A stretch of DNA of 35,194 nucleotides from an uncultured Flavobacteriaceae bacterium. Its GTDB lineage: Bacteria; Bacteroidota; Bacteroidia; Flavobacteriales; Flavobacteriaceae. The stretch spans positions 1 to 35,194 of the forward strand of contig CALSUE010000005.1 of the NCBI GenBank assembly GCA_943789455.1, read 5' to 3'. Shown here piece by piece: positions 7,301 to 15,240 of the stretch. Position 1 is the stretch's first letter. Each line of letters begins with the position of its first letter. Both the position numbers and the translations under genes were made by a program. The notes under the pieces were generated by a model that was given only the letters and a program-made list of their open reading frames with translations, did not search any database and was not told the DNA's origin.

Positions 7301-9820
7301 ATGAAAAAAATTACTTTATTTATAATTTTACTGACATCTTTTTGTGGGTATTCTCAAAATAGTGTAACTGTTGCAACATCTCAAGCATGGAATGGTTATG
7401 TGAATGCATTTAACTTAGATGATAGTTATGCGTTTGGATTCGGATATACTGTGTCAGATCTTAGAGCTACTGCCACAACAACAAGTATGACTTTAGAGCC
7501 AAATATTGCTATTTGGACTGCAGAGGCAACAAATGCAGGTTGGTTTGACCAAGGTGCAGCTACACAAACTGCAAATAAATACATTGAAGCAAGTTCTTAT
7601 ATAGAAGATAATACGCTTGCTGGTTCTGATCTTACATTCACTGGAAACGTTTCTGTTAGTGATTTAGGTTCAGGATATACCGTAGTTGCATTTGTGAAGG
7701 CTTTAGATCCAAACAATGGTTATGCTACTGTAGTTAATAATACAGCTGATATTAGTAGTACAGGTGACTTTACAGCATCAGCAACTGCTGCTGAATTAGC
7801 TGCAGGATATATCATTCAATATGGTTTTGCGGTTACTGGCCCATTAGCTGACCCAGCTGACACTACCTTGGGAAGTGTTTTTATTGGTGTTGAAGCACCT
7901 CCAGCAACGGAAAATACTGTAACTGTAGCAACATCTCAAGCATGGAATGGTTATGTGAATGCATTTAACTTAGATGATAGTTATGCGTTTGGATTTTCTT
8001 ATGGTGCAGCAGATCTTAGAGCTACTGCCACAACAACAAGTATGACTTTAGAGCCAAATATTGCTATTTGGACTGCAGAGGCAACAAATGCAGGTTGGTT
8101 TGACCAAGGTGCAGCTACACAAACTGCAAATAAATACATTGAAGCAAGTTCTTATATAGAAGATAATACGCTTGCTGGTTCTGATCTTACATTCACTGGA
8201 AACGTTTCTGTTAGTGATTTAGGTTCAGGATATACCGTAGTTGCATTTGTGAAGGCTTTAGATCCAAACAATGGTTATGCTACTGTAGTTAATAATACAG
8301 CTGATATTAGTAGTACAGGTGACTTTACAGCATCAGCAACTGCTGCTGAATTAGCTGCAGGATATATCATTCAATATGGTTTTGCGGTTACTGGTCCATT
8401 AGCTGACCCAGCTGACACTACCTTGGGAAGTGTTTTTATTGGTGTTGAAGCACCTCCAGCAACGGAAAATACTGTAACTGTAGCAACATCTCAAGCATGG
8501 AATGGTTATGTGAATGCATTTAACTTAGATGATAGTTATGCGTTTGGATTTTCTTATGGTGCAGCAGATCTTAGAGCTACTGCCACAACAACAAGTATGA
8601 CTTTAGAGCCAAATATTGCTATTTGGACTGCAGAGGCAACAAATGCAGGTTGGTTTGACCAAGGTGCAGCTACACAAACTGCAAATAAATACATTGAAGC
8701 AAGTTCTTATATAGAAGATAATACGCTTGCTGGTTCTGATCTTACATTCACTGGAAACGTTTCTGTTAGTGATTTAGGTTCAGGATATACCGTAGTTGCA
8801 TTTGTGAAGGCTTTAGATCCAAACAATGGTTATGCTACTGTAGTTAATAATACAGCTGATATTAGTAGTACAGGTGACTTTACAGCATCAGCAACTGCTG
8901 CTGAATTAGCTGCAGGATATATCATTCAATATGGTTTTGCGGTTACTGGCCCATTAGCTGACCCAGCTGACACTACCTTAGGAAGTGTTGTTATTGGTGT
9001 TGAAGCACCTCCAGCAACAGGGAATAGTGTTACTGTAGCAACTTCACAGGCATGGAATGCCTATGTAAATGCTTTTAATGTATCTGATAATAGTTATGCT
9101 TTTGGATTCGGATATACTGTGTCAGATCTTAGAGCAACACCTACTACTTCAAGTATGACTTTAGAGCCAAATATTGCTATTTGGACTGCAGAGGCAACAA
9201 ATGCAGGTTGGTTTGACCAAGGTGCAGCTACACAAACTGCAAATAAATACATTGAAGCAAGTTCTTATATAGAAGATAATACGCTTGCTGGTTCTGATCT
9301 TACATTCACTGGAAATGTTTCTGTTAGTGATTTAGGTTCAGGATATACCGTAGTTGCTTTTGTTAAAGCCTTAGATCCAAACAATGGTTATGCTACTGTA
9401 GTTAATAATACAGCTGATATTAGTAGTACAGGTGACTTTACAGCATCAGCAACTGCTGCTGAATTAGCTGCAGGATATATCATTCAATATGGTTTTGCGG
9501 TTACTGGTCCATTAGCAGATCCAACTGACACTACCTTGGGAAGTGTTGTTATTGGTGAGGCTACAGCTGGTGTTGAGGACAACAGTATTGTAAATGTTAG
9601 TGTATATCCTAACCCATCTAATTCAAACTGGAACTTTAGAACTGGTAATACAGTAATAACTTCTGTTGAAGTGTTTAATCTGTTAGGAAAAAGAGTTGTT
9701 TCACAAAACAACAACAGCACTGAAATTGCTATTTCTACTCAAGGATTAAGTAGTGGTATTTATATTGCTAGAATTACTACTGAGCAAGGAGTGAAAAGTG
9801 TAAAATTAATTAGAGAATAA
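7301..9820 (+). CDS. Type IX secreted surface protein with four near-identical repeats
   Basis: The start at 7301 is chosen because MKKITLFIILLTSFCGYSQ is a clean signal peptide (residues 1-19); an upstream in-frame TTG at 7268 would add 11 residues in front of it. Four tandem modules follow (residues 20-204, 205-389, 390-574, 575-752), each rich in Ala, Thr, Ser, Gly and aromatic residues, with shared motifs TSQAWN.YVNAFN, EPNIAIWTAEATNAGWFDQ and FVKALDPNNGYATVVNN. No catalytic motif was recognised. The last ~75 residues (VYPNPSN...VEVFNLLGKRVV...GIYIARI...KLIRE) form a type IX secretion C-terminal sorting domain, so the protein should reach the cell surface. Placement directly after the laminarin enzymes suggests a multivalent glucan-binding protein, but an adhesin role is possible. 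Length is 839 residues. Confidence 0.85.
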   Translation: MKKITLFIILLTSFCGYSQNSVTVATSQAWNGYVNAFNLDDSYAFGFGYTVSDLRATATTTSMTLEPNIAIWTAEATNAGWFDQGAATQTANKYIEASSYIEDNTLAGSDLTFTGNVSVSDLGSGYTVVAFVKALDPNNGYATVVNNTADISSTGDFTASATAAELAAGYIIQYGFAVTGPLADPADTTLGSVFIGVEAPPATENTVTVATSQAWNGYVNAFNLDDSYAFGFSYGAADLRATATTTSMTLEPNIAIWTAEATNAGWFDQGAATQTANKYIEASSYIEDNTLAGSDLTFTGNVSVSDLGSGYTVVAFVKALDPNNGYATVVNNTADISSTGDFTASATAAELAAGYIIQYGFAVTGPLADPADTTLGSVFIGVEAPPATENTVTVATSQAWNGYVNAFNLDDSYAFGFSYGAADLRATATTTSMTLEPNIAIWTAEATNAGWFDQGAATQTANKYIEASSYIEDNTLAGSDLTFTGNVSVSDLGSGYTVVAFVKALDPNNGYATVVNNTADISSTGDFTASATAAELAAGYIIQYGFAVTGPLADPADTTLGSVVIGVEAPPATGNSVTVATSQAWNAYVNAFNVSDNSYAFGFGYTVSDLRATPTTSSMTLEPNIAIWTAEATNAGWFDQGAATQTANKYIEASSYIEDNTLAGSDLTFTGNVSVSDLGSGYTVVAFVKALDPNNGYATVVNNTADISSTGDFTASATAAELAAGYIIQYGFAVTGPLADPTDTTLGSVVIGEATAGVEDNSIVNVSVYPNPSNSNWNFRTGNTVITSVEVFNLLGKRVVSQNNNSTEIAISTQGLSSGIYIARITTEQGVKSVKLIRE
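7358..9556 (+). repeat. Four tandem ~555-bp coding repeats
   Basis: The units are 7358-7912, 7913-8467 and 8468-9022 (555 bp each) and 9023-9556 (534 bp, lacking the VEAPPATE-type linker and carrying one extra codon near its start). By eye, units 2 and 3 are the same over most of their length and differ only in the last ~90 bp. Unit 1 differs from unit 2 mainly in a short patch coding GFGYTVSD versus GFSYGAAD. Unit 4 is the most diverged and shares the GFGYTVSD version with unit 1. Silent positions are conserved too, so this is recent duplication or gene conversion rather than protein-level selection alone. Confidence 0.97.
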
Positions 9821-9847
9821 TTTAAACTTCTTGAATTAAATAGAAAC

Positions 9848-9880
9848 AAAACGCTCGGAGAATAATTCTGAGCGTTTTCA
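9848..9880 (+). terminator. Hairpin between the two T9SS genes
   Basis: AAAACGCTC (9848-9856) pairs with GAGCGTTTT (9870-9878), a perfect 9-bp stem with a 13-nt interior that can pair further (GGAG/TTCT partly). It begins 27 bp after the stop of the repeat protein and ends only 18 bp before the next start codon. It looks like an intrinsic terminator or a transcript-end stabilising hairpin. Its first nine bases match those of the terminator at 11375. Confidence 0.7.
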
Positions 9881-9896
9881 TTTAAATATAAGTACA

Positions 9897-11348
9897 ATGA
9901 AAAATATAATTTTAGTAACATTATTACTGCTAGTTTCTTTTGGATATGCTCAGCAACAAGAATATCTTTTTGATTTTGAACCTAATACACCCTCTGGAGT
10001 AGCCTCTAATTGGTATACCTTTGACAATAACCCTGCTGCAGCTGAAGTTGTAGATAATCCTAATTTAAATGGAACAAACCCTTCCAGTACAAAAGTTTTA
10101 AAAGTGGTGGTTGGACCAAGTAATGCTTTTTATGCCGGAGTTAATAATGCTTGGGATGAAGGAGTATTTGGTACATGGGAAATAGATATGGGAGTAGCTA
10201 ATAATTTAAGCTTAACCATGGATGTACATAAAAATTATGTAGGTACGGTAGGAATTAAAATGGGAACCGCCGGGCAAGGAACTACTTTTCAAATCACAAA
10301 TCAAAATGTTGGGAATACTGTTGTAAATGAATGGCAAACGTTAACATGGGACCTTTCAGGAATCAACCCAAATGGAGATCTAACCAATATTAGTCAAATG
10401 GTTGTTTTTGTAGATTGGACAGAAGGATTACCAGATAGAGCTGAAAATAGCACAATCCACATTGATAATATTAAATTTAATGCAAATAAATTAACAGATG
10501 CTCCACCAGTAGATAGCTGTGAAAATGGTATACAAGACAATGATGAGACTGGTATTGATTGTGGAGGCTCTTGTAACGCTTGCCCTACAAGTGCTGCTAT
10601 TATCATAGAAGATTTTGAAGGAACACCTCCACAAATTGCAGCAGATAATGGTTTGGGGTCTGTGAGTATTGTTTCTGATCCAGAAACAGGCGGAACACAT
10701 AGTGAGGTTTTGAAAATAGTAACTTCTTCCTCAGCAGAGGTACCATGGCAAAATGCGCAAGTATTTTTACAAGATGACTACATCCATTTAATTTCATCAA
10801 ATAAAGTAGTTACTGCAGAAGTGTATTCAACAACAGCTTTTCATATGTTGGCCAAAGTTGTTGATGCTGTAGGAGGAACATTTACTGACGAATCAGCTAC
10901 AGATGATTATCACTCAGGATCAGGCTGGGAAACGCTTACTTTTGACTTCGCCAACCCTAAAGACAATACTCCTGTAGCAGCATATATCTATGCTAGAATT
11001 CTTTTCTTTCCCATGTGGAATGGTAATGGTTGGAACGCAAATGCTGTAACAACAACCTATGTAGACAATATTACAGCGCTAAGTTCAGCAACTGCAGGCC
11101 TAGAAAATAAAAATTTATTTGATACAAAGGTATATCCAAATCCTACTTCAGATACTTGGATAATAAGTACTCCAAACAACATAATAACCTCAATTGAGGT
11201 ATTTAATCTATTAGGAAAAAGAGTTGTTTCTCAAGTAAATAATAGTAATAATATTATTGTGTCAACTCAAGGATTAACCAATGGGATTTATATTGCTAGA
11301 ATTACCACAGAACAAGGAACTAAAAGTTTAAAATTAATTAAAAATTAA
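9897..11348 (+). CDS. Type IX secreted protein with two carbohydrate-binding-like domains
   Basis: This 483-residue protein has a signal peptide (1-19, ending GYAQ). A first beta-sandwich-like domain (about 21-197) has EYLFDFE at its start and IHIDNIKF at its end, a pattern common in jelly-roll carbohydrate-binding modules. A Cys-rich linker, CENGIQDNDETGIDCGGSCN, runs from about 208 to 227, with a further Cys at 229; such linkers are common in secreted Bacteroidetes proteins. A second similar domain (about 237-395) runs from IIIEDFEG to TTYVDNITAL. Residues ~410-483 are a type IX sorting domain (VYPNPTSD, VEVFNLLGKRVV, GIYIARI). No catalytic residues were recognised. A surface glucan-binding role is inferred from the domain shape and the neighbouring laminarin enzymes. 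There is little room for its own promoter downstream of the hairpin at 9848-9878. Confidence 0.82.
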   Translation: MKNIILVTLLLLVSFGYAQQQEYLFDFEPNTPSGVASNWYTFDNNPAAAEVVDNPNLNGTNPSSTKVLKVVVGPSNAFYAGVNNAWDEGVFGTWEIDMGVANNLSLTMDVHKNYVGTVGIKMGTAGQGTTFQITNQNVGNTVVNEWQTLTWDLSGINPNGDLTNISQMVVFVDWTEGLPDRAENSTIHIDNIKFNANKLTDAPPVDSCENGIQDNDETGIDCGGSCNACPTSAAIIIEDFEGTPPQIAADNGLGSVSIVSDPETGGTHSEVLKIVTSSSAEVPWQNAQVFLQDDYIHLISSNKVVTAEVYSTTAFHMLAKVVDAVGGTFTDESATDDYHSGSGWETLTFDFANPKDNTPVAAYIYARILFFPMWNGNGWNANAVTTTYVDNITALSSATAGLENKNLFDTKVYPNPTSDTWIISTPNNIITSIEVFNLLGKRVVSQVNNSNNIIVSTQGLTNGIYIARITTEQGTKSLKLIKN

Positions 11349-11374
11349 TTTTTACTTTTACCATAAGGTATATT

Positions 11375-11410
11375 AAAACGCTCAAAGTTATGAACTTTGA
11401 GCGTTTTTTA
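11375..11410 (+). terminator. Strong, probably bidirectional terminator
   Basis: A perfect 15-bp stem, AAAACGCTCAAAGTT (11375-11389) with AACTTTGAGCGTTTT (11393-11407), has a 3-nt loop and continues into a T-run. A-runs on the left side let it work for the minus-strand nitronate monooxygenase gene ending at 11431 as well. It starts 26 bp after the stop of the preceding gene. Confidence 0.92.
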
Positions 11411-11430
11411 ATTTTAAAAATTTAGAAGAA

Positions 11431-12408
11431 TTATTTATAAATTTCTAATAACTTTTGCTGTTGTTTAATAGCGTCTTTGAATTCTGTTTTGAGGTTTTCA
11501 ATTAAATGGCCTACACTTGGCGAATCATGAATAGAAGAAACACCCTGACCTGCAGACCAAATAGTTGCCCAAGCCTTAGCTTCGTCTTCTTGGGCGGTTA
11601 ACTCTTCGCCAAAGTCAACTTTTACTTTTCTACTTAACATCTCTTCTGTAATACCCATGGCGTTAAGACTAGGCCCTAAAAAATTTGCAGGAACTCCAGA
11701 TACAGCTGCAGTGTACACAATATCACTAGCGCCTGCATTAATAATCATATTGCAATACTCCTCTGGCGCCTTACTTTCTTTTGTATTAATAAAACGAGTG
11801 CCCATATAGGCTAAATCTGCCCCCATTTGCATGGCGGAAGCAATATCTCTTCCTGTACTAATACAGCCTGAGAGTAGTATTGTTTTCTTAAAAAAAGATT
11901 TAATTTCGGCAACTAAAGGTATCGGGTTTATTGTTCCTGCGTGCCCACCAGCTCCCGCAGAAACTAAGATTAGCCCGTCTACACCAGCTTCTTGTGCTTT
12001 TTCTGCATGTCTTTTTTTAATGATATCATGAAATACAAGACCACCATAACTATGCACAGTATTAACCAACTCTGAAACCGCCCCCAGTGAGGTAATAATT
12101 AGGGCTATTTTATGCTTCACACATATCGCTAAATCAGCCTCTAATCTCGGATTTGATTTATGTACTATTAAATTCACTCCAAATGGTGCGGGCTTTTTGC
12201 CAGTTTCTTTTTCATAAGTTGCTAATGCAGATTTTATCTCTAAAACCCATGCTTCAAAACCCTCAGTTGTTCGCTGGTTTAATGCTGGGAAAGTACCAAC
12301 AATGCCGTTTTTACAACATTCAATAACTAATTGAGGACCGGATATTAAAAACATTGGTGCTGCTATAGCTGGTAATGATAGTTCGTTTATAAATGATGCT
12401 TTACTCAT
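11431..12408 (-). CDS. Nitronate monooxygenase / 2-nitropropane dioxygenase-like flavoprotein
   Basis: This 325-residue protein matches the FMN-dependent nitronate monooxygenase family, a TIM-barrel flavoenzyme that oxidises alkyl nitronates such as propionate 3-nitronate. The N-terminus PAIAAPMFLISGPQLVIECCKNGIVG and the central motif VSAGAGGHAGT are family hallmarks. LLSGCISTGRDIASAMQMGADLAYMGTRF forms the phosphate-binding end of the barrel. No signal peptide, so cytoplasmic. The Met start at 12408 gives a normal-length protein. It is transcribed alone, convergent with the T9SS gene and divergent from the SDR operon. Related family members include enoyl reductase-like (FabK) proteins, so the substrate is not certain; the lipid-type neighbours make such a role worth keeping in mind. 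Confidence 0.88.
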   Translation of the reverse strand: MSKASFINELSLPAIAAPMFLISGPQLVIECCKNGIVGTFPALNQRTTEGFEAWVLEIKSALATYEKETGKKPAPFGVNLIVHKSNPRLEADLAICVKHKIALIITSLGAVSELVNTVHSYGGLVFHDIIKKRHAEKAQEAGVDGLILVSAGAGGHAGTINPIPLVAEIKSFFKKTILLSGCISTGRDIASAMQMGADLAYMGTRFINTKESKAPEEYCNMIINAGASDIVYTAAVSGVPANFLGPSLNAMGITEEMLSRKVKVDFGEELTAQEDEAKAWATIWSAGQGVSSIHDSPSVGHLIENLKTEFKDAIKQQQKLLEIYK

Positions 12409-12686
12409 GCTTTAGGGTTTTTTTAATACTAATTTTATTTTGTTAAAGTTATAGAAAAAAAAGCGTTTATTAAAAGTTTAACAATAGGGTTAACAGTCAA
12501 ATTTGATGTTGATTTTCATTAGAAAACTTATAAGCCTACAATGCTCTAGCTATCATTAAGTTAGATAATATTTAGATGTAAAATCTTAATATTGATTCTT
12601 GTGCAAGTCCTAAAAATGAAGAGTATTTGTTATATTTAACCAAAACTTTATAAATATTATTTACAAATCAAAAAGGACGCACAAAT

Positions 12687-13427
12687 ATGAAAAGATTAGA
12701 AGGGCAAATAGTAATTATTACCGGAGGAGCTAGAGGAATTGGTGAGGGAATTTGTGAAGTATTTTGTAGGGAAGGAGCTACAGTTGCCTTGTGGGATGTG
12801 TTAGATGGAAAAGAGGTTGTGACTAAAATTTCCGAAAAAGGAGGGGCTATTTTTTACCAAAAAGTAGATGTTACCAATCAAGAATCTGTTGATGCCGCTG
12901 TGGCAGAAATTATTGAAAAATATCAAAAAATTGATGTCTTAATTAACAATGCTGGAGTCATTAGAGATCGTTCATTTTTAAAAATGACTCGTGAAGAATG
13001 GGATGTTGTGATGTCTGTGAACGTAGATTCGTTATTTATTACTGCTAAAGCTGTTGTTCCGCATATGAAAGCTGCAAACTATGGCCGAATTATTTCTGCG
13101 TCTTCAATTAATGCTTACCAAGGTGCTTTTGGACAGGCTAATTATTGTGCTAGTAAAGCTGCAATTGTTGGGTTTACGCATTCTTTATGTAAAGAGGTAG
13201 GAAAGTATAATATTACGGTAAATGCAGTTGCGCCAGGATTTATTAAATCAGAGATGTCAGATTCTATGCCAGAGGAAGTTATAAAGGCTGGAATAGCTAT
13301 GATTCCTGTAAAACGCATCGGTACCCCAGAGGATATGGGGTATGCTTATTTATTTTTAGCTTCTAAAGAGGCTGGCTTTATAAGTGGTCATACTTTACAC
13401 GCCAATGGAGGCTCTATGCCCTCATAA
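12687..13427 (+). CDS. SDR-family 3-oxoacyl-ACP/CoA reductase (FabG/PhaB-like)
   Basis: This 246-residue classical short-chain dehydrogenase has the cofactor loop TGGARGIGEG (12-21), the NNAG motif (87-90) and a Ser140-Tyr153-Lys157 catalytic set (SS..YCASK). Its length and the closing ISGHTLHANGGSMPS fit FabG or acetoacetyl-CoA reductase (PhaB) members that interconvert 3-oxoacyl and (R)-3-hydroxyacyl thioesters. It is cytoplasmic. It is the first gene of an operon with a MaoC-crotonase fusion (48 bp gap) and a thioesterase, which fits acyl-CoA rather than ACP chemistry. The 278-bp gap upstream is AT-rich and shows no convincing promoter or RNA. The exact substrate is unknown. Confidence 0.85.
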   Translation: MKRLEGQIVIITGGARGIGEGICEVFCREGATVALWDVLDGKEVVTKISEKGGAIFYQKVDVTNQESVDAAVAEIIEKYQKIDVLINNAGVIRDRSFLKMTREEWDVVMSVNVDSLFITAKAVVPHMKAANYGRIISASSINAYQGAFGQANYCASKAAIVGFTHSLCKEVGKYNITVNAVAPGFIKSEMSDSMPEEVIKAGIAMIPVKRIGTPEDMGYAYLFLASKEAGFISGHTLHANGGSMPS

Positions 13428-13474
13428 AAACCTTTTATCTAGTTAAAAAATACGAATAAACATCAACAAAAACA

Positions 13475-14803
13475 ATGGAAGAACAACATATTAGACAAGA
13501 AGCATATGCTACAGAAATTTCTCAACTGTCTGACTTAAAAAATTATGCAGGAAAAGAATTAGGAGTATCTGAATGGACTACTATCTCGCAAAACCAAATC
13601 GATACTTTTGCAAGAACAACCGATGACAATCAATGGATTCATATCAATCCAGAAATGGCAAAAAAACATTCTCCTTACAAAAAACCAATTGCTCATGGAT
13701 TTTTAATCCTTTCTTTAGCCTCTAAATTCTGCTATGAAACAGTAAAATTTAAGAATGTTGGTATGGGTATAAATTATGGGTTAGATAAAGTAAGGTTTAT
13801 GAACGCAACTACAGTTGGCTCTCTAATAAGAGCTCGTGTTTCATTAATTTCTACAGAAGATGTTCCTGGAGGATTACGCTATAAAATGAAGCTTATTTTT
13901 GAATTAAAAGGACAAGAAAAACCAGCCTGTGTTGCAGAATTTATTGCTCTGGCATACGCAGATAACTCAAAGAAAAATAACAAAACTGCTGCTTCAAATA
14001 AAGATCAAAAATTAGACGAATTAAAAAATAATGCTGTCTTATTTAAAAAAGATGAAGATATTGCTATTGTAACCTTAAATCGTCCTGACAAATATAATGC
14101 TGTAAATGACGATTTAGTTGATGGACTTAACAAAGCGATTGCAAAGGTGCAAAAAGATGATAGCATTCGGGCAATGGTACTCACAGGGGCAGGAAAGGGA
14201 TTTTGTTCAGGGGCTGATATGAATACTTTTGGAAATATTACTCCTGATGAGGGAAGAACATATCTCACAAATACCTACGGGCCATTAATGAGAAATTTAA
14301 CTACCCTCAAAAAACCCATCATTGCAGCCATCAATGGAACTGCTGCAGGAGTTGGAGCGTCTATTGCCCTAGCTTGTGACTTTCGAGTGATGTCTGAAAA
14401 TAGTGGCTTGTTATATGCTTTTATCAACATAGGCTTAGGGCCAGATGGTGGTGCAAGTTGGTTGTTAGCAAGACAAGTTGGTTATAGTCGTGCCCTTCAA
14501 ATTGCGGTTGAGGGTAAAAAGGTAAAAGGAGATGAATGCCACAAACTTGGATTAACAAATAAATTGGTTGAACATGATGCGATTGTAACAACAGCTATTG
14601 AATGGGCTCATCAAATTGCAAAATTACCAACCCTTGCCGTAGGTATTACAAAAGAAGACATGTTTCATGCTATGGACCACGATTTGTATAGCACTATTGC
14701 ATATGAGGCAGAAAGACAAACAGCCGCTTTTGCCAGTCATGACTTAGTTGAAGGAGTGTCTGCTTTTTTACAGAAGAGAAAACCTAAATTTATTGGAAAA
14801 TAA
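13475..14803 (+). CDS. MaoC-type hydratase fused to enoyl-CoA hydratase/isomerase
   Basis: One 442-residue reading frame carries two enzymes. Residues ~20-162 form a MaoC-like hot-dog domain with the R-specific hydratase Asp-x4-His pair (Asp51, His56 in DDNQWIHIN) and IAHGFLILSL. A Lys/Asn-rich linker (about 163-185) follows. Residues ~186-442 form a crotonase domain: AGKGFCSGADMN is the first oxyanion-hole loop and CDFRVMSENSGLLYAF leads to LGPDGGASWLL. That last motif, with Asp324, is closer to PaaG-type epoxide isomerases and isomerases than to classic two-Glu hydratases. No stop or frameshift separates the halves. The protein is cytoplasmic, and lies between an SDR reductase and a thioesterase (4 bp gap). 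Domain calls are firm; the combined reaction is inferred. Confidence 0.87.
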   Translation: MEEQHIRQEAYATEISQLSDLKNYAGKELGVSEWTTISQNQIDTFARTTDDNQWIHINPEMAKKHSPYKKPIAHGFLILSLASKFCYETVKFKNVGMGINYGLDKVRFMNATTVGSLIRARVSLISTEDVPGGLRYKMKLIFELKGQEKPACVAEFIALAYADNSKKNNKTAASNKDQKLDELKNNAVLFKKDEDIAIVTLNRPDKYNAVNDDLVDGLNKAIAKVQKDDSIRAMVLTGAGKGFCSGADMNTFGNITPDEGRTYLTNTYGPLMRNLTTLKKPIIAAINGTAAGVGASIALACDFRVMSENSGLLYAFINIGLGPDGGASWLLARQVGYSRALQIAVEGKKVKGDECHKLGLTNKLVEHDAIVTTAIEWAHQIAKLPTLAVGITKEDMFHAMDHDLYSTIAYEAERQTAAFASHDLVEGVSAFLQKRKPKFIGK

Positions 14804-14807
14804 GAAT

Positions 14808-15239
14808 ATGGAATCTGTTAAAACAATGAAACGATCTAATTATTCTTATTTTCAATCCATTACTACTAGATGGGCTGACAATGATAGCTATGGTCATGTA
14901 AATAATGTAGTTTACTACTCCTATTTTGATACTATTGCTAATCAATATTTAATAGAATTTTCTGATTTTAAACCTCTTAGTGCCCCAATTATTGGCCTTG
15001 TTGCTCACTCTAATTGCACCTATATAAAAGCTATTGCTTATCCAGATAAAATTGAAGCTGGCTTATCTGTAAAAAAATTAGGAAATAGTTCGGTAACTTA
15101 TAGTATAGGAATTTTTAAAAAAGGTGAAAATACTCCTTGTGCATATGGAGAGTTTGTTCACGTTTTTGCAGACAGAATAAGTAAGAAATCAATATCAATC
15201 CCCAAGAAAATAAAAGAAGCTTTAGAGAAGTTGCTTTAA
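14808..15239 (+). CDS. Acyl-CoA thioesterase, 4HBT/YbgC-like hot-dog protein
   Basis: The start at 14808 gives a 143-residue protein beginning MESVKTMKRSNYSYF; an in-frame start at 14748 would lie inside the previous gene and adds sequence that does not look like this family. The motif TRWADNDSYGHVNNVVYYSYFD is the 4-hydroxybenzoyl-CoA thioesterase signature with the catalytic Asp and the HVNN turn. It probably hydrolyses acyl-CoA thioesters. It is the last gene of the SDR/MaoC-crotonase operon, 4 bp after its neighbour, and runs convergently into alkB with only 1 bp between the stops and no visible terminator. Confidence 0.88.
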   Translation: MESVKTMKRSNYSYFQSITTRWADNDSYGHVNNVVYYSYFDTIANQYLIEFSDFKPLSAPIIGLVAHSNCTYIKAIAYPDKIEAGLSVKKLGNSSVTYSIGIFKKGENTPCAYGEFVHVFADRISKKSISIPKKIKEALEKLL

Positions 15240-15240
15240 T

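Noticed and set aside
10394..10800. Minus-strand open frames opposite the lectin-like T9SS gene
   Set aside because: They are shadows of the coding strand with no family resemblance and no start context.
12409..12686. 278-bp AT-rich gap between the nitronate monooxygenase and SDR genes
   Set aside because: Looked for promoters, RNA genes and small frames on both strands; only partial TAnnTTTG matches (for example TATATTTA at 12631) were found, too weak to report.
14748..14807. Upstream start for the thioesterase inside the previous gene
   Set aside because: The ATG at 14808 lies 4 bp after the previous stop and gives a normal family length; the longer form overlaps the crotonase gene by 56 bp.
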